A stretch of 64,000 nucleotides of DNA from Chamaecrista fasciculata (GCA_003254925.1 QANZ01020146.1:1-64000); one strand, 5' to 3'; numbered from the stretch's first letter, positions 36,435 to 48,039 are shown. Notes: generated by a model not told the origin, from the sequence alone. Made by a program: numbers and translations.

Positions 36435-38746
36435 AATTGGCGTCGTTGCTGGGGAACTTTTCCCAAAGTTTAACTGTTGATTGTGCCAAGTTTTTACGAA
36501 TTGGGTTTTTCCTTTATCGTGTCTTAGGGAGTCAATTTTTTTTTGTTATTTTTTTGTTTCGTATTTTCTTTAGTGTTTAGTGAGTCTTTAATTTGTTTAA
36601 CTTGTTTAGAACCATTCCTCTTAAAGTTTTAGTTTAAAGAATTGCTTGGGAACTCACCTTTTGGCCTGTTTTCACTGATTTTTGTTGTGCAGGAAAACCC
36701 GCCGCCGAAACCGCCATGGGAGGGTGCCGTGGCTGTTTTTCCAGAATTGTTGCTGTAAAACCCGCCGTCGTACCCGCCGTGGGAGGGTGCTGCGGCTGTT
36801 TTTCCAGACTAAGCGAATTTCTTCCCTCTTGCTCTTTTCTCTTGCTCTTTCCTTTGTGCATCATATATTCACACTTTAACACATACTAGGACATCACTTG
36901 CTCTTATTTTTCTTGTTGTTTTGGTGTTGAATTAGTGTTGCATGCTTAGGAAGTTTAAGGAACCTCTTAAATCTTTTGAATCCTAAGATTGAAAGAACTT
37001 TTAGGAAGCTAAGAAAAGAGAGAAGGCTAAGGAATTTAAGTGAAGCTAACAATAGGCCATTTGAATTAGGTTGTGAACTGGAACTAGACTTAAACATGGA
37101 TGGTGTTAATATGTATGAAGCTTAGATGAAGTCCAAAATAATAATAGAGTTCAACAACCTATTCCTAAGAGGATGCTTTCTAAGTTTTATTGCTTGAGTT
37201 TGAATGGATAGAAGACATCATTCTCCTTATGACCCCTATAATTCTTATAATTCTTTTTATGGGTCTTATGATTCTTCTCATGGGCAACCTTATTCTTCTT
37301 CCTTCTACAGGGACAATGGTTATTCGATGCAATATAGAGAAGCTCCACCATGCCTGCCTGGACCACAATCACTTGATATGTTTTCTCTTCCTTGCTCATT
37401 TTGAAAGTGTCGTTTCCACTCGGCTAGTGATTGTTTCCATCTTAATGGAGCTCTCCCAATTTCAAATCCACAATTGTTGGGGCATCATCAAGTGGGTAAT
37501 CATTCTTCCACCACCAATTTTGGATGGAATCGTCAACAAAGTTTCCAAAGGGATGAATGGTACAATTATGGAGCTCCCAATTATCAGTGGGAATCCCCAA
37601 GTCACTTTGAAATCCCCAACCTCCCATCCATGACAAATTTATTCCAACCGTCACCAATGCCAAATGTTGATGATATTTCACAAGTCTTTGCGAATGGTAT
37701 GGTGGAGATGAACTCACAGGTTGTTGAAATGCAACAGATGCTTGAGCGTTTAACTCGAGAATGTCAAGTTATGAGTGCGAGTTACACAACTCTAGAGAAA
37801 TCTGTGGAAGACCTCATGCTACCTCCTAAGCAAGCAGTGGAATCAACTCATTCTCAACTTCAGAGATTAGAGGAGCAACATCTACAAGATTTCATTTTAG
37901 AACCCGCTTAAAGCTTGAGTGAGCAAGAAGATATGATTCATGAGCCATCAATTGAGGAGGACAGCGAAGATGAGGAAGAAATTATTGTTATTGATGATAT
38001 GTCCTCTCCTGTCACTACTCCTTCACCTTCTTCTCCTAGTGATTATCCGTTGTTCAACTTCATTGAATGCTTTGGTGAGTGTAATGATGATGAACATTAT
38101 GAACAAGTTGTTCAATGGCTTGTTATACATACATTTGATCAAGCTGAAGTTGCTAAATCAAGAATGTACTTGGACGAACAAGAAGAAAAAGAAGAGCAAC
38201 AATGTGTTGAGGAGACTTCTAGTATGCAAGCTGAAATTGCGATGCATAAATCTGACTCCCTTGCATGCGATGAGTTCACTTTATCTACTCCTCTAACTGT
38301 GTCTAGTTGCACCAGTGGGGCCGATGGGCTTTGTTTGGATTGTTTAGAGATTGATGAATGGCTCGCCCCAACGCAGAGTTCGTTGCTCAAATCTTTGGAA
38401 ACAACTGACGTTTCCATGGAGTCCATGGTGTTGGCACCTAAAGAAGATAAAGAAGAGTCAACCTTGCCACCTCAATCTCCATTACTACAACAACTTGATC
38501 TAAAAAGAGAAGAATTTCTAACTCCTCTTGTTATTGATTTTGTTTTTCCCTTTCACACTTTTCATGTTTCTTATTGCATATATGATCATATCTTTATTTG
38601 TGGTATAAGTGTGGAGGAAGCAAGATTCAAGGAGCTACTTGTTCAGAGGGAAAGGAGCACTTTAGGTTCCCTACAGCGAAGACACTTGCTACCCCTCTGA
38701 AATTTCAAAGAGAATTTGAAGTCAGATTAAGCTTCAAGTTGTGGGG
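36435..38746 (+). mobile_element. internal region of the Gypsy-type fossil
   Basis: The leader contains a GC-rich two-unit repeat at 36691-36808 that echoes one in the LTR. Open frames follow: a Tyr/Ser-rich one at 37204-37404, one at 37474-37911 with Gln/Met-rich helical content, and an acidic one at 37915-38700 starting MSEQEDMIHEPSIEEDSEDE. These look like gag-region remains of a non-autonomous element; I recognise no named domain. The element is broken; how many breaks cannot be said without an intact relative. Confidence 0.55.
36438..36455 (+). other. primer-binding site, tRNA-Asp type
   Basis: TGGCGTCGTTGCTGGGGA begins 3 bp after the 5' LTR. It is close to TGGCGCCGTTGCCGGGGA, the site complementary to tRNA-Asp used by plant Athila/Tat Gypsy elements. 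Confidence 0.75.
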
Positions 38747-38748
38747 GA
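38740..38748 (+). other. polypurine tract
   Basis: TGTGGGGGA lies directly before the 3' LTR, the expected site of plus-strand priming. Confidence 0.65.
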
Positions 38749-41700
38749 TTTTATATATTTTAGTGAAATTTTAGGGCATTTTATATTCATTTGGAATTCA
38801 ATTGCATGCCTTTATGTCCCTTTATGATGAAATATGATTCCTTGAGGTTTGAGGATTATTTGGACTATTTTGTGATTAATTGGGTGGTTTTCTCGGGTTT
38901 AATCTTTATTATTTGATTGATCCTCTTTATCTTGGGAATTCACTTAGTTTCTCGATGTTCTTGATGTTGGGAAATTATAGAGGAGCGCAGCGGAAAAAAA
39001 AAAACAAAACTTAAAATCGCATGCTCTATAATTCCTTTCCAGGATCAACTAACTGAGTTTATTCTAGTAAGAGTATAGATATACCTAAATTTTCAATCGG
39101 TGGCTTTGAGCTTGCGAATCCGAGAAGTCCACTGCTACGTGTCCTTCCTCTGCCGGTGATCCACACGAGCAGTTTGGAAGATACCCAGGTGCTAGCCTCC
39201 TTCTCTTCTCCAAGAGAATTCGGGAACCCAATCTACGGTTCTTGAATGTTCAAGAACAGTTCTTGAAGACTCAAGAAAAGTGGCGCCTCAATCACACCCA
39301 AAAGCCCTAAACCTTTTAGGGTTTAGATGAACCTTTCTCTCTCTAGAAAACAATCGACTTTTTCTCTCTCTTGGAAGAAGTTGACTCTCTCTCTAAAGTT
39401 AGGTCTAAGTCAAATTTTCTCTCACTTTTGAATCACTTAGGCAAGTCGACTTAATGGGTGTATTTATAGAATTTCATTAGGGTTAGGGAATCACATTCCC
39501 TAACTCATGAAATTAGGGAATTTACAATAAAGAAATCTTGAATTTATGATATTACACTAATATTATAATTCAAAACTAAAAGGCAATTTAAATTTAAATT
39601 TCAAGATCAAATCTTGAAACTAAATCTTGAATGTCCAATCCTCATTGGTCAAGAGGATTTGAATTCCTAATTAAAATATTACATTAATATCTTAATTTGA
39701 AATTCAAGATGCAATCTTAAAATCCAAAATGCAAGATCAAATCTTGCCCATTGGATCAAGCCATGCGCCACCCTCCTCTCAATTTTATAGGAATTTAATA
39801 ATTAAAATAACAACCCTAACTCTTAGGAAGTTATAACTAACTTATTAATTTCCTTAACAAATTGAATTAAAATATTACCCTAATATCTTTAATTCAAATT
39901 TGAATCTTGAATTCAAATTCCCTAATAATATTGAATTAAAATATTACCCTAATATCTTTAATTCAAACTTGAATCTTGAAATCAAAATCAAATCTTGAAT
40001 TCAAATTCAAATCTTGATTTAAATTAACAAAACAATTTTTATTAATAAAAATCAAGAAGAGGCGCCACCCTCTTCTTCTTGTTATCCAATTTTAAAGAAT
40101 TTAATAAATCAATAATCCCCTAACTTTTAGGAGGCTTATCCAATTTATTATTCCCTAATATTTTAAACAAGAATTCAATTGTAAATAGATTAATCATATT
40201 AACTATTTAACAATCAATATATTTAAATTTGTCTAACAAATTTAAATATCACAAACATAGATATTATTTAAGACAAGCCTTCATGTCCTAAGACATTCAA
40301 CTATGTCTCAAATCGTGTCACTAAAGTGACTCATGAATTAACCCTAATTCGTGTCCCTTTACGGTATCTTGATCCTGCTCGTGTGTGACCCAGCAGGCCT
40401 CACGTGAAGTTGGAAGCAAGCCATCTCTATGACTCACAAGTCGAGAGCGGACTCTAGCAAGCCATCACGACTACCCAAAATACGTGAGTTATCGTTTTAA
40501 CAAAACCGATTTAACCTTAGTACCACCTTGTCATAATCCCTATTGTCACACGATATTTTGGTCATGGAGAAGGCATGGGAAAATCATCCTTATTCCAAAC
40601 CACAACTTTCTCGATTCCTTGAGTCAGTCTCATTTCCCTGTGTGGCCACACATTCCTTGGACAAACTCATCGAGTGGCCCAGTTAAATATCTCTCATCTT
40701 AATGAGGGACAAAATTCCATCTTGGTCAACCACATTCCTCAGCACGGTAAACAACCAAACCCGTACCTAGCCTGTATGGCTACCCTGTTACGGGCAACGT
40801 TGGACTAGGCCAAAGTTCGACATCTACAACGCCGGAATAGTCAAGACCTCAAGTCTAAGGGCATTGTGACAGGTGTACTAGAGAGACTAGCTTATGATTA
40901 GACCCATGCAGGACTCTTCGGGTCGGTCCAACAATTTGTAATCCTTTACATAATTGCACCATGACTCTCGTGAAGCATCACATGCGTGCATCTCTATACA
41001 CCGAGGTCATGCTGGTCTTAGTTCATTCACATTCCCACGTGAATGATTGACCAGGGACAGTTTAGATTAATCATCACATAATTAATCAAGGACTGTTATC
41101 ACAGTAAACATGCTAATAATATGATAACAACATAATTTATCATCTATATATTTAATCAAAATAATATGTTCAAACAAAACATATATATAAAATGATTGGC
41201 CCTAGAGCACAATCTCCATCACTTAATGATTGGCCCTAGGGCAAGGCCGCGACGGGTTTGCGACTAATTTTAATTAACAAAGCCCAAGCCCGATTTTGAT
41301 GATTCTGGCCTAGATTTTCTTGGGATAAGCCGAAATTTTCATATATGAGGGTTCCTTAGGTTAGTTGGAGGCGACACACTTGTTTAGAGAGCGTTTTACA
41401 CATCCCATATCTCGGTGATCCGATATTCTTATCGTGTGAAGCTTTTCGTGGAATCATGGCAGCAAATTCCGAAGTTATTCATCTGTCAACCATGAGCGGC
41501 TAAACACTCATACCCGGAGGAGCATTTGAGCAAAGCATGAACTAGGGTTTCGCCATTAGGGAGTTTTTCTCACACTAGAATTAGGGTTTTACTTATTTGT
41601 TATTGATTTCTAGTTGGACTTGAGAACTATTTGTGAATTCTGATTCTTGATTAGGAACTTGGTTTTATTGTTTAATTATATCTTGATTGTAACCCTAGAG

Positions 41701-42243
41701 TCTTTACTAGTTTCGTTATAATTATAAGTATATAGCTTTGACAATGGTACTTGTTATAAAGATTGTGTTTCCTATCTTCTTTATCATTAATTGAATGAAG
41801 GTTTTCAGTACTTGTTATGACTTATCTTGTTTGAGGTATTTTCATGATAATATTGTTAGCCTAAGTCATTGAGTTATTAGTGACTACCTTAGGATGGTTT
41901 TTTTGAGATGCTCCGTTTATCTTTATTAGTGATGATTGCTTAATCCAATTGCTCTGTCGGGTACTCTCTCAACTTGCTTAATTCGTTAATTTATTGTTAT
42001 TGTCTTTCAATTCGGTCTTTTAATCAAAAACCTCAAAAACATTATTGCTTTATTTAATTATTGTTTTAGGTCATAGATAAACACTTAAAGAACAAATTTC
42101 CTTTGCTTTCACCTGATTAGTGATAACTTGGTATCGTTTGCATTTAAACTTTGCACAAAAGTTCCTCGAGAGATCGACTCGGATTACACCACTATACTGC
42201 ATTATTTCCGGTATTTTTGGCCACCTAACGACGGGTGTGATCA
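38747..42243 (+). repeat. 3' LTR, interrupted
   Basis: It matches the 5' LTR on both sides of an insertion (38965-41221) and ends TGTGATCA before the gtcat duplication. Relative to the 5' LTR a block of roughly 180-190 bp is missing next to the insertion. It preserves the empty site of the CACTA element. Confidence 0.75.
38965..41221. repeat. probable solo LTR inserted in the 3' LTR
   Basis: A 2.26-kb block starts TGTTGGGAAATTATAG and ends CAATCTCCATCA, TG...CA ends without any internal coding region. Flanking pentamers are cttga (38960-38964) and cttaa (41222-41226), a 5-bp duplication with one change. The ends resemble those of Copia LTRs read in reverse, so it may lie on the minus strand. 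The open frame at 40484-40702 is not a gene. A short two-LTR element without coding space is the alternative. Confidence 0.55.
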
Positions 42244-42556
42244 GTCATGTATCTTTTATGTTGCACTTTTGGTCTCATATCTTTGCAAAAGGTCCAAATT
42301 TGGTCTCATATCTTTTGATCAAGTTGAGAAAATGGTCTCATATCTTTGCAAAAGGATCAACCATTTCTGCACCTCAACCCAAAGATGTAAGACCAATTAT
42401 GCAATTGACCAAAAGATATGGGACCAAATCTGCGAAAAAAAAAAGATATGGACCAAATGGGGAACTGAATCAAAGATATGGGACCAAAAGTGCAACAAAA
42501 AAGACATTGAACTAAATTGGGAATGAGACCAAACTTGCACTTTGGCCTTTTTATTA

Positions 42557-42917
42557 ATATGATATGATAAGGCTTGATACTTTTGTGATAAATAAAAAAA
42601 GGGAGTTCAGTTAAGCAGAATTGTTTGGGAGATCATCCTGAACATCATCCAAGTATCATCTCATTCTAAAAACTACATGAACAGTACAGGATGGTTGTTT
42701 GTGTGACAAAAAATTAGTATCATCTCATTCTCAATATCATTTCATTCATAACATTATCTCATTTTCTCTTATAATTACTAACATACACGTACTCACACAC
42801 TTATAATTACATACACTCTAATACAAATATAAAAAGAAAATTAGGCAAAATAGTAATTTTACATACTCTAATTTATTACACTTATAATTTTCTCTATCCA
42901 TCTATAATTTTTATCAA

Positions 42918-42967
<50 letters not shown>

Positions 42968-43086
42968 TATTTCTCACACACACATATATATATATATGAT
43001 TTATATTAATTTAATTAAATAAAAATTATTTTTGTTCATTTGCAATGTTGCTATTGTTTTTTGTCTTAATGTTCCTCTATTTATTT
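42557..43086. repeat. MITE-like segment and (CT)n microsatellite
   Basis: Bases 42630-42800 carry 'tgtttgggagatcatcc' and 'tatcatctcattct' words shared with the MITE segments at 43930 and 20030. A (CT)n run covers about 42918-42962 and a (CA/TA)n run 42974-42999. No gene. Confidence 0.55.
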
Positions 43087-43790
43087 GAGTAAAATATACG
43101 AATGAATCTCTAAATTTGTTTTAAAGTAAAATCTTCTTCTATTCCCATTACTTCATATTTCTTTTAAAAAATAATTATCTTCACTTTTGTAGGCATTTTG
43201 GTCCTCAAACAATGAACTTAGTTTCCTTGGCTCCTAAAACTATTTTTGATTTAGTTTTTTTCCTCAAACTATGTGATTAGTTTCATTTTGGTCCTCATCA
43301 AACTATTTTTTGTTCTATTTCTGTGTCCAAAATCATCTGATTTCAACCTTCCTATATTTTTTGGAGTAAAATATACAGTTCAATCCCTATTTTTTTATGG
43401 TACAATCTTACAAGTTTTTTGTAAAAAAATTTAAAAAATAAAAATTATTTTTGTTGGCATTGTTGGCAATTTAGTCCTCAAACTATGGGATCAGTTTCGT
43501 TTCGGTCATAAAACTTTTTCTGGTTTTGTTTTTTTGTCAAACTTCGAGATGAGTTGCATTTTGATTCGCAAACTATTTTTGGTTCTATTTTCGTGTCCAA
43601 AACCATCCCATTTCAACCTTCCTATATATTTGTGAGTAAAATATACAATCCAATCCCAACATTTTTTTTAACATAGCAATCTTACTACATTTTTTGTAAA
43701 AATTAAAAAATATTGAAATAATTTATCGTCTTCCCTTTTGTTGGCATCGTTGGCATTTTGGTCCGCAAACTATTGTTTGTTATTTGTTGG
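43087..43790 (+). repeat. tandem array, 270-277 bp period, about 2.5 copies
   Basis: The phrase gagtaaaatatac recurs at 43087, 43364 and 43634. Each unit continues with 'ttggcattttggtcctcaaact', 'ctatttttggttctatttt' and 'catttcaaccttcctata'. The copies are clearly diverged. The unit resembles a single fold-back arm, so the array may have grown from half of such an element. Confidence 0.75.
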
Positions 43791-43929
43791 TCATTGAATT
43801 TCATAAATAGACCCAATTATTGATTATATTGCGATTTTCTACGGGCTTTGAGTTATAATTTACATATTTTAAGGACCGACTCATTGGATCGATACAAAGT
43901 TATGGACCAAATTGTACGTTTCCAATAAT

Positions 43930-44520
43930 TTCCATGTTATTTGCATTATGGTCCCATCATCTCATTTGGGATGGACCAAAAACCATCATCCAAAAATTTA
44001 TCATTAGCAAAAATTTCAAGATCATCTCATTTCCATTTCATTTCATCCAAACCACACCCAAACACCTTTCATTTCATTTCATTATTTCTTACCATTTCTA
44101 CCCCTATACAAATTTTTAAAAAAATCCATAAACCTATTTCAACCAACCACAATCGTTACATACCCTTTTATATAATTTTACATCCCATTTAATATCATTT
44201 TCTCTCTTATCATCCAAACACCAATATATAAATTCATCTAATTTTCCCAACTCAATCATCCCATCTCATTTTGTTAAATTAGATGAAATGAGATGGCCTT
44301 ATCTCCCAAACAATCATGATAAACTCATATAACCACACCCAAACACCTATCATTTCATTTCATTATCTACATTCCTACTTTTTCCAACTTTTTCTTCCAT
44401 TTCTACCCCTATACAATTTATCAATTTCCTTACCCTTCTATCTACCAACCACAATCATTACATACCCATTTCAATAATTTCACACCAAATAATCAACTTT
44501 CATCCAAACACAAAAAAAAA
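43930..44520. mobile_element. two adjacent Harbinger-like MITE remains
   Basis: Segment 43930-44310 (atctcatttgggatgg ... gccttatctcccaaacaa) is the reverse relative of 20030-20425. Segment 44330-44515 matches the right subterminal part of the element at 33357-34971 (ttttccaactttttcttcca, ccaaccacaatcattacat). The Phe/His-rich open frames are artefacts. Confidence 0.5.
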
Positions 44521-45625
44521 AATTGTATTTTTTGTTTCACTTAATTTATATTTGCTAAACAAAATATTAATTTTTAACTTTTATATTATTTATGGGGTGT
44601 TTTGGGTCTTTCAAATAAACAAGCTGAAGACAAACATACTTTATTGGTGACATAATTTTGATATGATGAAGAACTAGGAAATAATTTAAAAAGTTGTTGG
44701 AATTTATTAATTTAAAATAGTTTAGTTCATTACAATTATGTAAGGAGTAACAAATTTTATTCATGCTAATTGATCTTGACATCATCTGGAAGTTACGAAA
44801 TGACAGGATCTAAAAGAATACTGTGGTAGTGTGGTCTCACCCATCTTTGATATTCATAAAATTAATTACAGGATTGCTATGACGGTTGATGATGTGCATA
44901 TATAGTACCATAGTCCATAGCCCCGTTTAGTATTAGGTCAGTCAAGGTTGGCTATGGTTCCATCCGAGTGGGCACCTCGCATCTAAATGTCTTGATGTCT
45001 AATATTTTCTTATTTCGTTTATCATTATTTTTTCAATTTCACCAAAAAAAAAAAAACAATACAATTGATGGATCCAAGGACGACTTTCTGCAATTTCAAG
45101 GTTTAATCAATATATATTAAAGATTAATATTATCTTTCCTCATAATTTCCTAACCTTGTCATGACCTTATTTTCTTTATTATGATAATTTTATGGCTATA
45201 GACATATTATAGTGTCATGCATGCTCTCATTTATTCTTATGTTAATGTGGTCTTCCGGTCTTGGTATTAATTTTAATTAATGTAGTAAAATATATAATCA
45301 CTTGTGTAATTAAGGATAGGATTAAAAGAAAAAAAAAAGAAAAAAAAATCTAAATACCAGTATCAGCGATTTGATTCAGTTTGTGCAATGCCTATGCAAA
45401 ATCAAATCATTTATCAATCAATTTGATTCAATTGACATCACTTTAATTCAATTTAATTGATTTTAGTTCGGTTCTGAACACTTTTAATATTATATATCAC
45501 CCAAGAGGGGACCACTAGATTTAATTCAAGTAGCTACATAAATTTAATTTCCAAGATTTTTTTTGTTTGGCTTGGTATTCTCAAAATTTTGAATATAACT
45601 TCTACAACTGTTTACCTTTTTTTAT
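44521..45625. other. intergenic with a possible retroposon tail
   Basis: Bases about 44915-45058 end in a run of A preceded by 'tttttcaatttcacc', resembling the 3' tail of the LINE at 7652, so a short 5'-truncated LINE or SINE is possible. Nothing else is recognised. Confidence 0.35.
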
Positions 45626-46156
45626 GGTCAAAGGTCATTTTGGTTCTAAATGTATGTCTTAATGTTCATTTTAGTCCATTATGTTTCAAAATGTTCAAAT
45701 TGGTCATAAATGTTGGCAAAATGATTCATTTTGGTCCTAAATATTGATAAAATGTTTCATTTTGGTCCCAAACTATTGAATTTGGTTATATTTCTCTCGT
45801 CTCTCATTTCAAGTTCAAATGACTTATTAAGAGGAACTCGTAACTCTGAATTCATCGCATTCAAATTTGAAACGAGAGATATATGATCAACTTTGCTTAT
45901 TTGACAATGAAACGAGAGGTCTACTTTTACGACCAATTTGACTTTGTTTGCTAACGGTCCCAATTGAATAAAGAAAATACTCTTCTAGAACAATATGTAG
46001 TTTTAAAATCGTCACGTTTGAACTTGAAACAAGTCATATTCAATAGTTGGGACCAAAATGAAACATTTTGCAAACATCCAATTTGAACATTTTGAAACAT
46101 AATGGACCAAAATGAACATTAGGGCATACATTTAGGACCAAAATGACCCTTTAACT
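45626..46156. mobile_element. MULE-like fold-back element, family B (531 bp)
   Basis: Starts GGTCAAAGGTCATTTTGG and ends with its approximate complement (CCAAAATGACCCTTTAACT). The arms show 'gttcattttagtccattatg' and its mirror. The 9-mer tttttttat is present at 45617-45625 and 46157-46165, a perfect 9-bp target duplication. It is the best-bounded copy of family B. Confidence 0.75.
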
Positions 46157-46388
46157 TTTTTTTATTAACTGCACTACACCATAGGTGTCCTATCTTCATA
46201 GCTTGCAAGCGACCGGAAATAATAATAAGGATAAACTAATAATTTAGTCTTTAAAAGATCATCGAGCTGACAACTTGGTTCCTAAAAGATCGAAATGTAC
46301 AATTTAGTCCCTGAAAGATTAAAACAATATATTTTTTAGTCTCTGAAGAATTAAAATGGTATACTATTTAGTCTATGAAAATGACTAA

Positions 46389-46735
46389 TTAGCAAGGTTA
46401 TCAAAACCGGACCGGCCATTGAACCGGCCGAAGGAGGGGTTCAAGGTTCAATGGTTCAACCGGGGTCCAACCGGGGTCAGACCGTTGATAAATAAATAAA
46501 TTAAAAATAATAAAAAAACCTATATATGATAAAATTTAAATTCAAATATTCATAATTAGGTTACAAAATACAATTATAACATTAATATATTAATACAATT
46601 TTCATAAATTAACATGAATTAATATAGGGATAATCAATTTTCATAATGTTCAACAATATAATATCATCAAGTGACATTTTATGATCACTTTCTCTATCAA
46701 ATTTTGGTTCATAATCAACATTCTCTAATATTTGA
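46389..46735. repeat. CCGG-rich transposon end
   Basis: Begins 'caaggttatcaaaaccgg' with repeated accggaccgg/ccggggtc words, a form I associate with ends of non-autonomous plant DNA transposons (hAT-like). On the minus strand, bases 46620-46735 keep an open frame (ENVDYEPKFDRESDHKMSL) running into the gap, possibly coding, family unknown. Confidence 0.4.
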
Positions 46736-46903
46736 NNNNNNNNNNNNNNNNNNNNNNNNNNNNNNNNNNNNNNNNNNNNNNNNNNNNNNNNNNNNNNNNN
46801 NNNNNNNNNNNNNNNNNNNNNNNNNNNNNNNNNNNNNNNNNNNNNNNNNNNNNNNNNNNNNNNNNNNNNNNNNNNNNNNNNNNNNNNNNNNNNNNNNNNN
46901 NNN
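46736..46903. other. assembly gap (168 N)
   Basis: Undetermined bases inside the possible hAT-like element. Confidence 0.99.
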
Positions 46904-47515
46904 TCACAACTCACAAACACAAGCTTTCATGGATGAATCATGAACCGATGAAGATGAACAGAAGTACAGATTACAGAACAGAGACTCAAAGTTTCAGTTT
47001 CAGGGCTCGCCGGCTCGGGAAAACAAGAAATAAAATGAAGGTTTAAGGTTAGATTCATACCTTTTCAGCTTTTCCACTCCAAAAACGCTTGAGGACTGAG
47101 GATGCTGAAGATCTGTATTCTAGATCTGGATCTGGGTTTTTTTTTTCAAGAGAGATGGCTGGAGTTTTTTTTTCTCAAGAGATTTCTCTGATTGTGTTTT
47201 GAAAATATGAAGAAAGTGTGATTTAATGGTCTGATATAGTCCATCTCTGTAGCCTGTTAAATTTCTGAATGGAATCTCTGAGTATTTCGTGATTTTCGTC
47301 CTTTTTCTTTGCTTTTTCTTGAAAAAAGTGCAACGGAATGGTGTTTCAGCCGCAACACCGTTCCGTTGCAGCCGCAACGCCGTTACAATGCGGCGTTACA
47401 GCGTAATTTTTAGGCACCCCGCAATTGCGGGGTGATGCGGTTGCGGTACTGGCCGCAACCGCAATATTGCGGCCGCATTTTGTGATGCGGTCCGCAATTT
47501 GCAACGCTCGGATGT
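46904..47515. repeat. GC-rich transposon end with nested palindromes
   Basis: Bases 47336-47515 alternate 'ccgcaac' and 'gttgcgg' words, with local hairpins such as ccccgcaattgcgggg at 47418-47433 and 'gcggccgc' near 47472. It ends 'tgcaacgctc'. It may be the other end of the element that begins at 46389, but the two ends match poorly and no target duplication is seen. Confidence 0.4.
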
Positions 47516-47955
47516 GCTTACTCGTTAGCAAATACCAATAGTTACCAATAGCAATAACAATAGCATCTATCTATATATGGTTTCTTTGATCTTTTGCAAG
47601 AGACTCAAATGAAAATTTGTAAGTACCACAAGAATGTGTTATCTTTAGAGTTATTCAATATTCTACTATATTTTGATTGTGAGCGGAGACTTTCTTTTTT
47701 CAAGCTTTCTTAGCTACAAATGTTAATAAAGAATATCAAATTATGAGCAAAAGCTGGTTATGAATCAGTTTGCCACTGTGCCAACAATTTCAATTATTGA
47801 GAGTTTGAATCCTTTCATTTATTTTTATGATTGGTGTTATTGAAATTTGCAGTTACTATTGATATACATCCATGTCTAAATTAATATGTTGTTTCTTACT
47901 TAACCTGCTGGATGTTGGTTTTATTTCATATGGAGTTATCTAGATCTGCCTGCAG

Positions 47956-48039
47956 GCACTTGCATTGATACAGGGGAAGAACAACATGCTCTTAATGGAT
48001 TCACATTTGGAGGGAAAGTTTTATACAAGAAAAAGATAA
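47956..48039 (+). pseudogene. relic exon of a BSK-type kinase
   Basis: After an AG-ending, T-rich intron-like stretch, 27 codons read ALALIQGKNNMLLMDSHLEG then KFYTRKR and a stop. This closely follows the late exon of brassinosteroid-signalling kinases (BSK family), whose sequence runs ALDLIRGKNxLLLMDSxLEG before the C-terminal TPR region. The next conserved residues (acidic stretch, LASxCLQ) are absent, and no upstream kinase exons are visible. It is a gene fragment, carried by a transposon or left from a decayed gene. The family is assigned from memory of the motif. Confidence 0.6.

Larger units (their letters stand above)
28706..42243 (+). mobile_element. non-autonomous Gypsy-type LTR fossil with nested insertions
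   Basis: Two LTRs in the same orientation (28706-36434 and about 38747-42243, both swollen by insertions) enclose an internal region of about 2.3 kb. A 5-bp repeat, gtcat, stands at 28701-28705 and 42244-42248, the expected LTR-element target duplication. With insertions subtracted each LTR is about 1.4 kb. A tRNA-Asp-type primer site and a purine tract delimit the interior, which shows no reverse transcriptase, RNase H or integrase, so this is a LARD-like passenger of an autonomous Gypsy (Athila/Tat-like primer use). By eye the LTRs differ at about 20 of 620 positions near their right ends, suggesting an insertion in the order of one to a few million years ago at usual plant rates. Confidence 0.75.
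28641..42556. mobile_element. MULE-like fold-back element, family A, host of a retroelement nest
   Basis: The element starts GGTTAAAGTGTAAATTTG at 28650 and ends CAAACTTGCACTTTGGCC at 42547. The identical 9-mers tttttatta at 28641-28649 and 42548-42556 are its target duplication. Only about 355 bp of the interval is the element itself (28650-28705 and 42249-42547); the rest is the inserted LTR element and its passengers. The arm units 'ggtctcatatctttg' match the copy at 13611. The open frames at 42120-42526 are arm artefacts. Confidence 0.8.

Noticed and set aside
40484-40702. 72-codon open frame
   Set aside because: It lies inside the probable solo LTR and has no domain.
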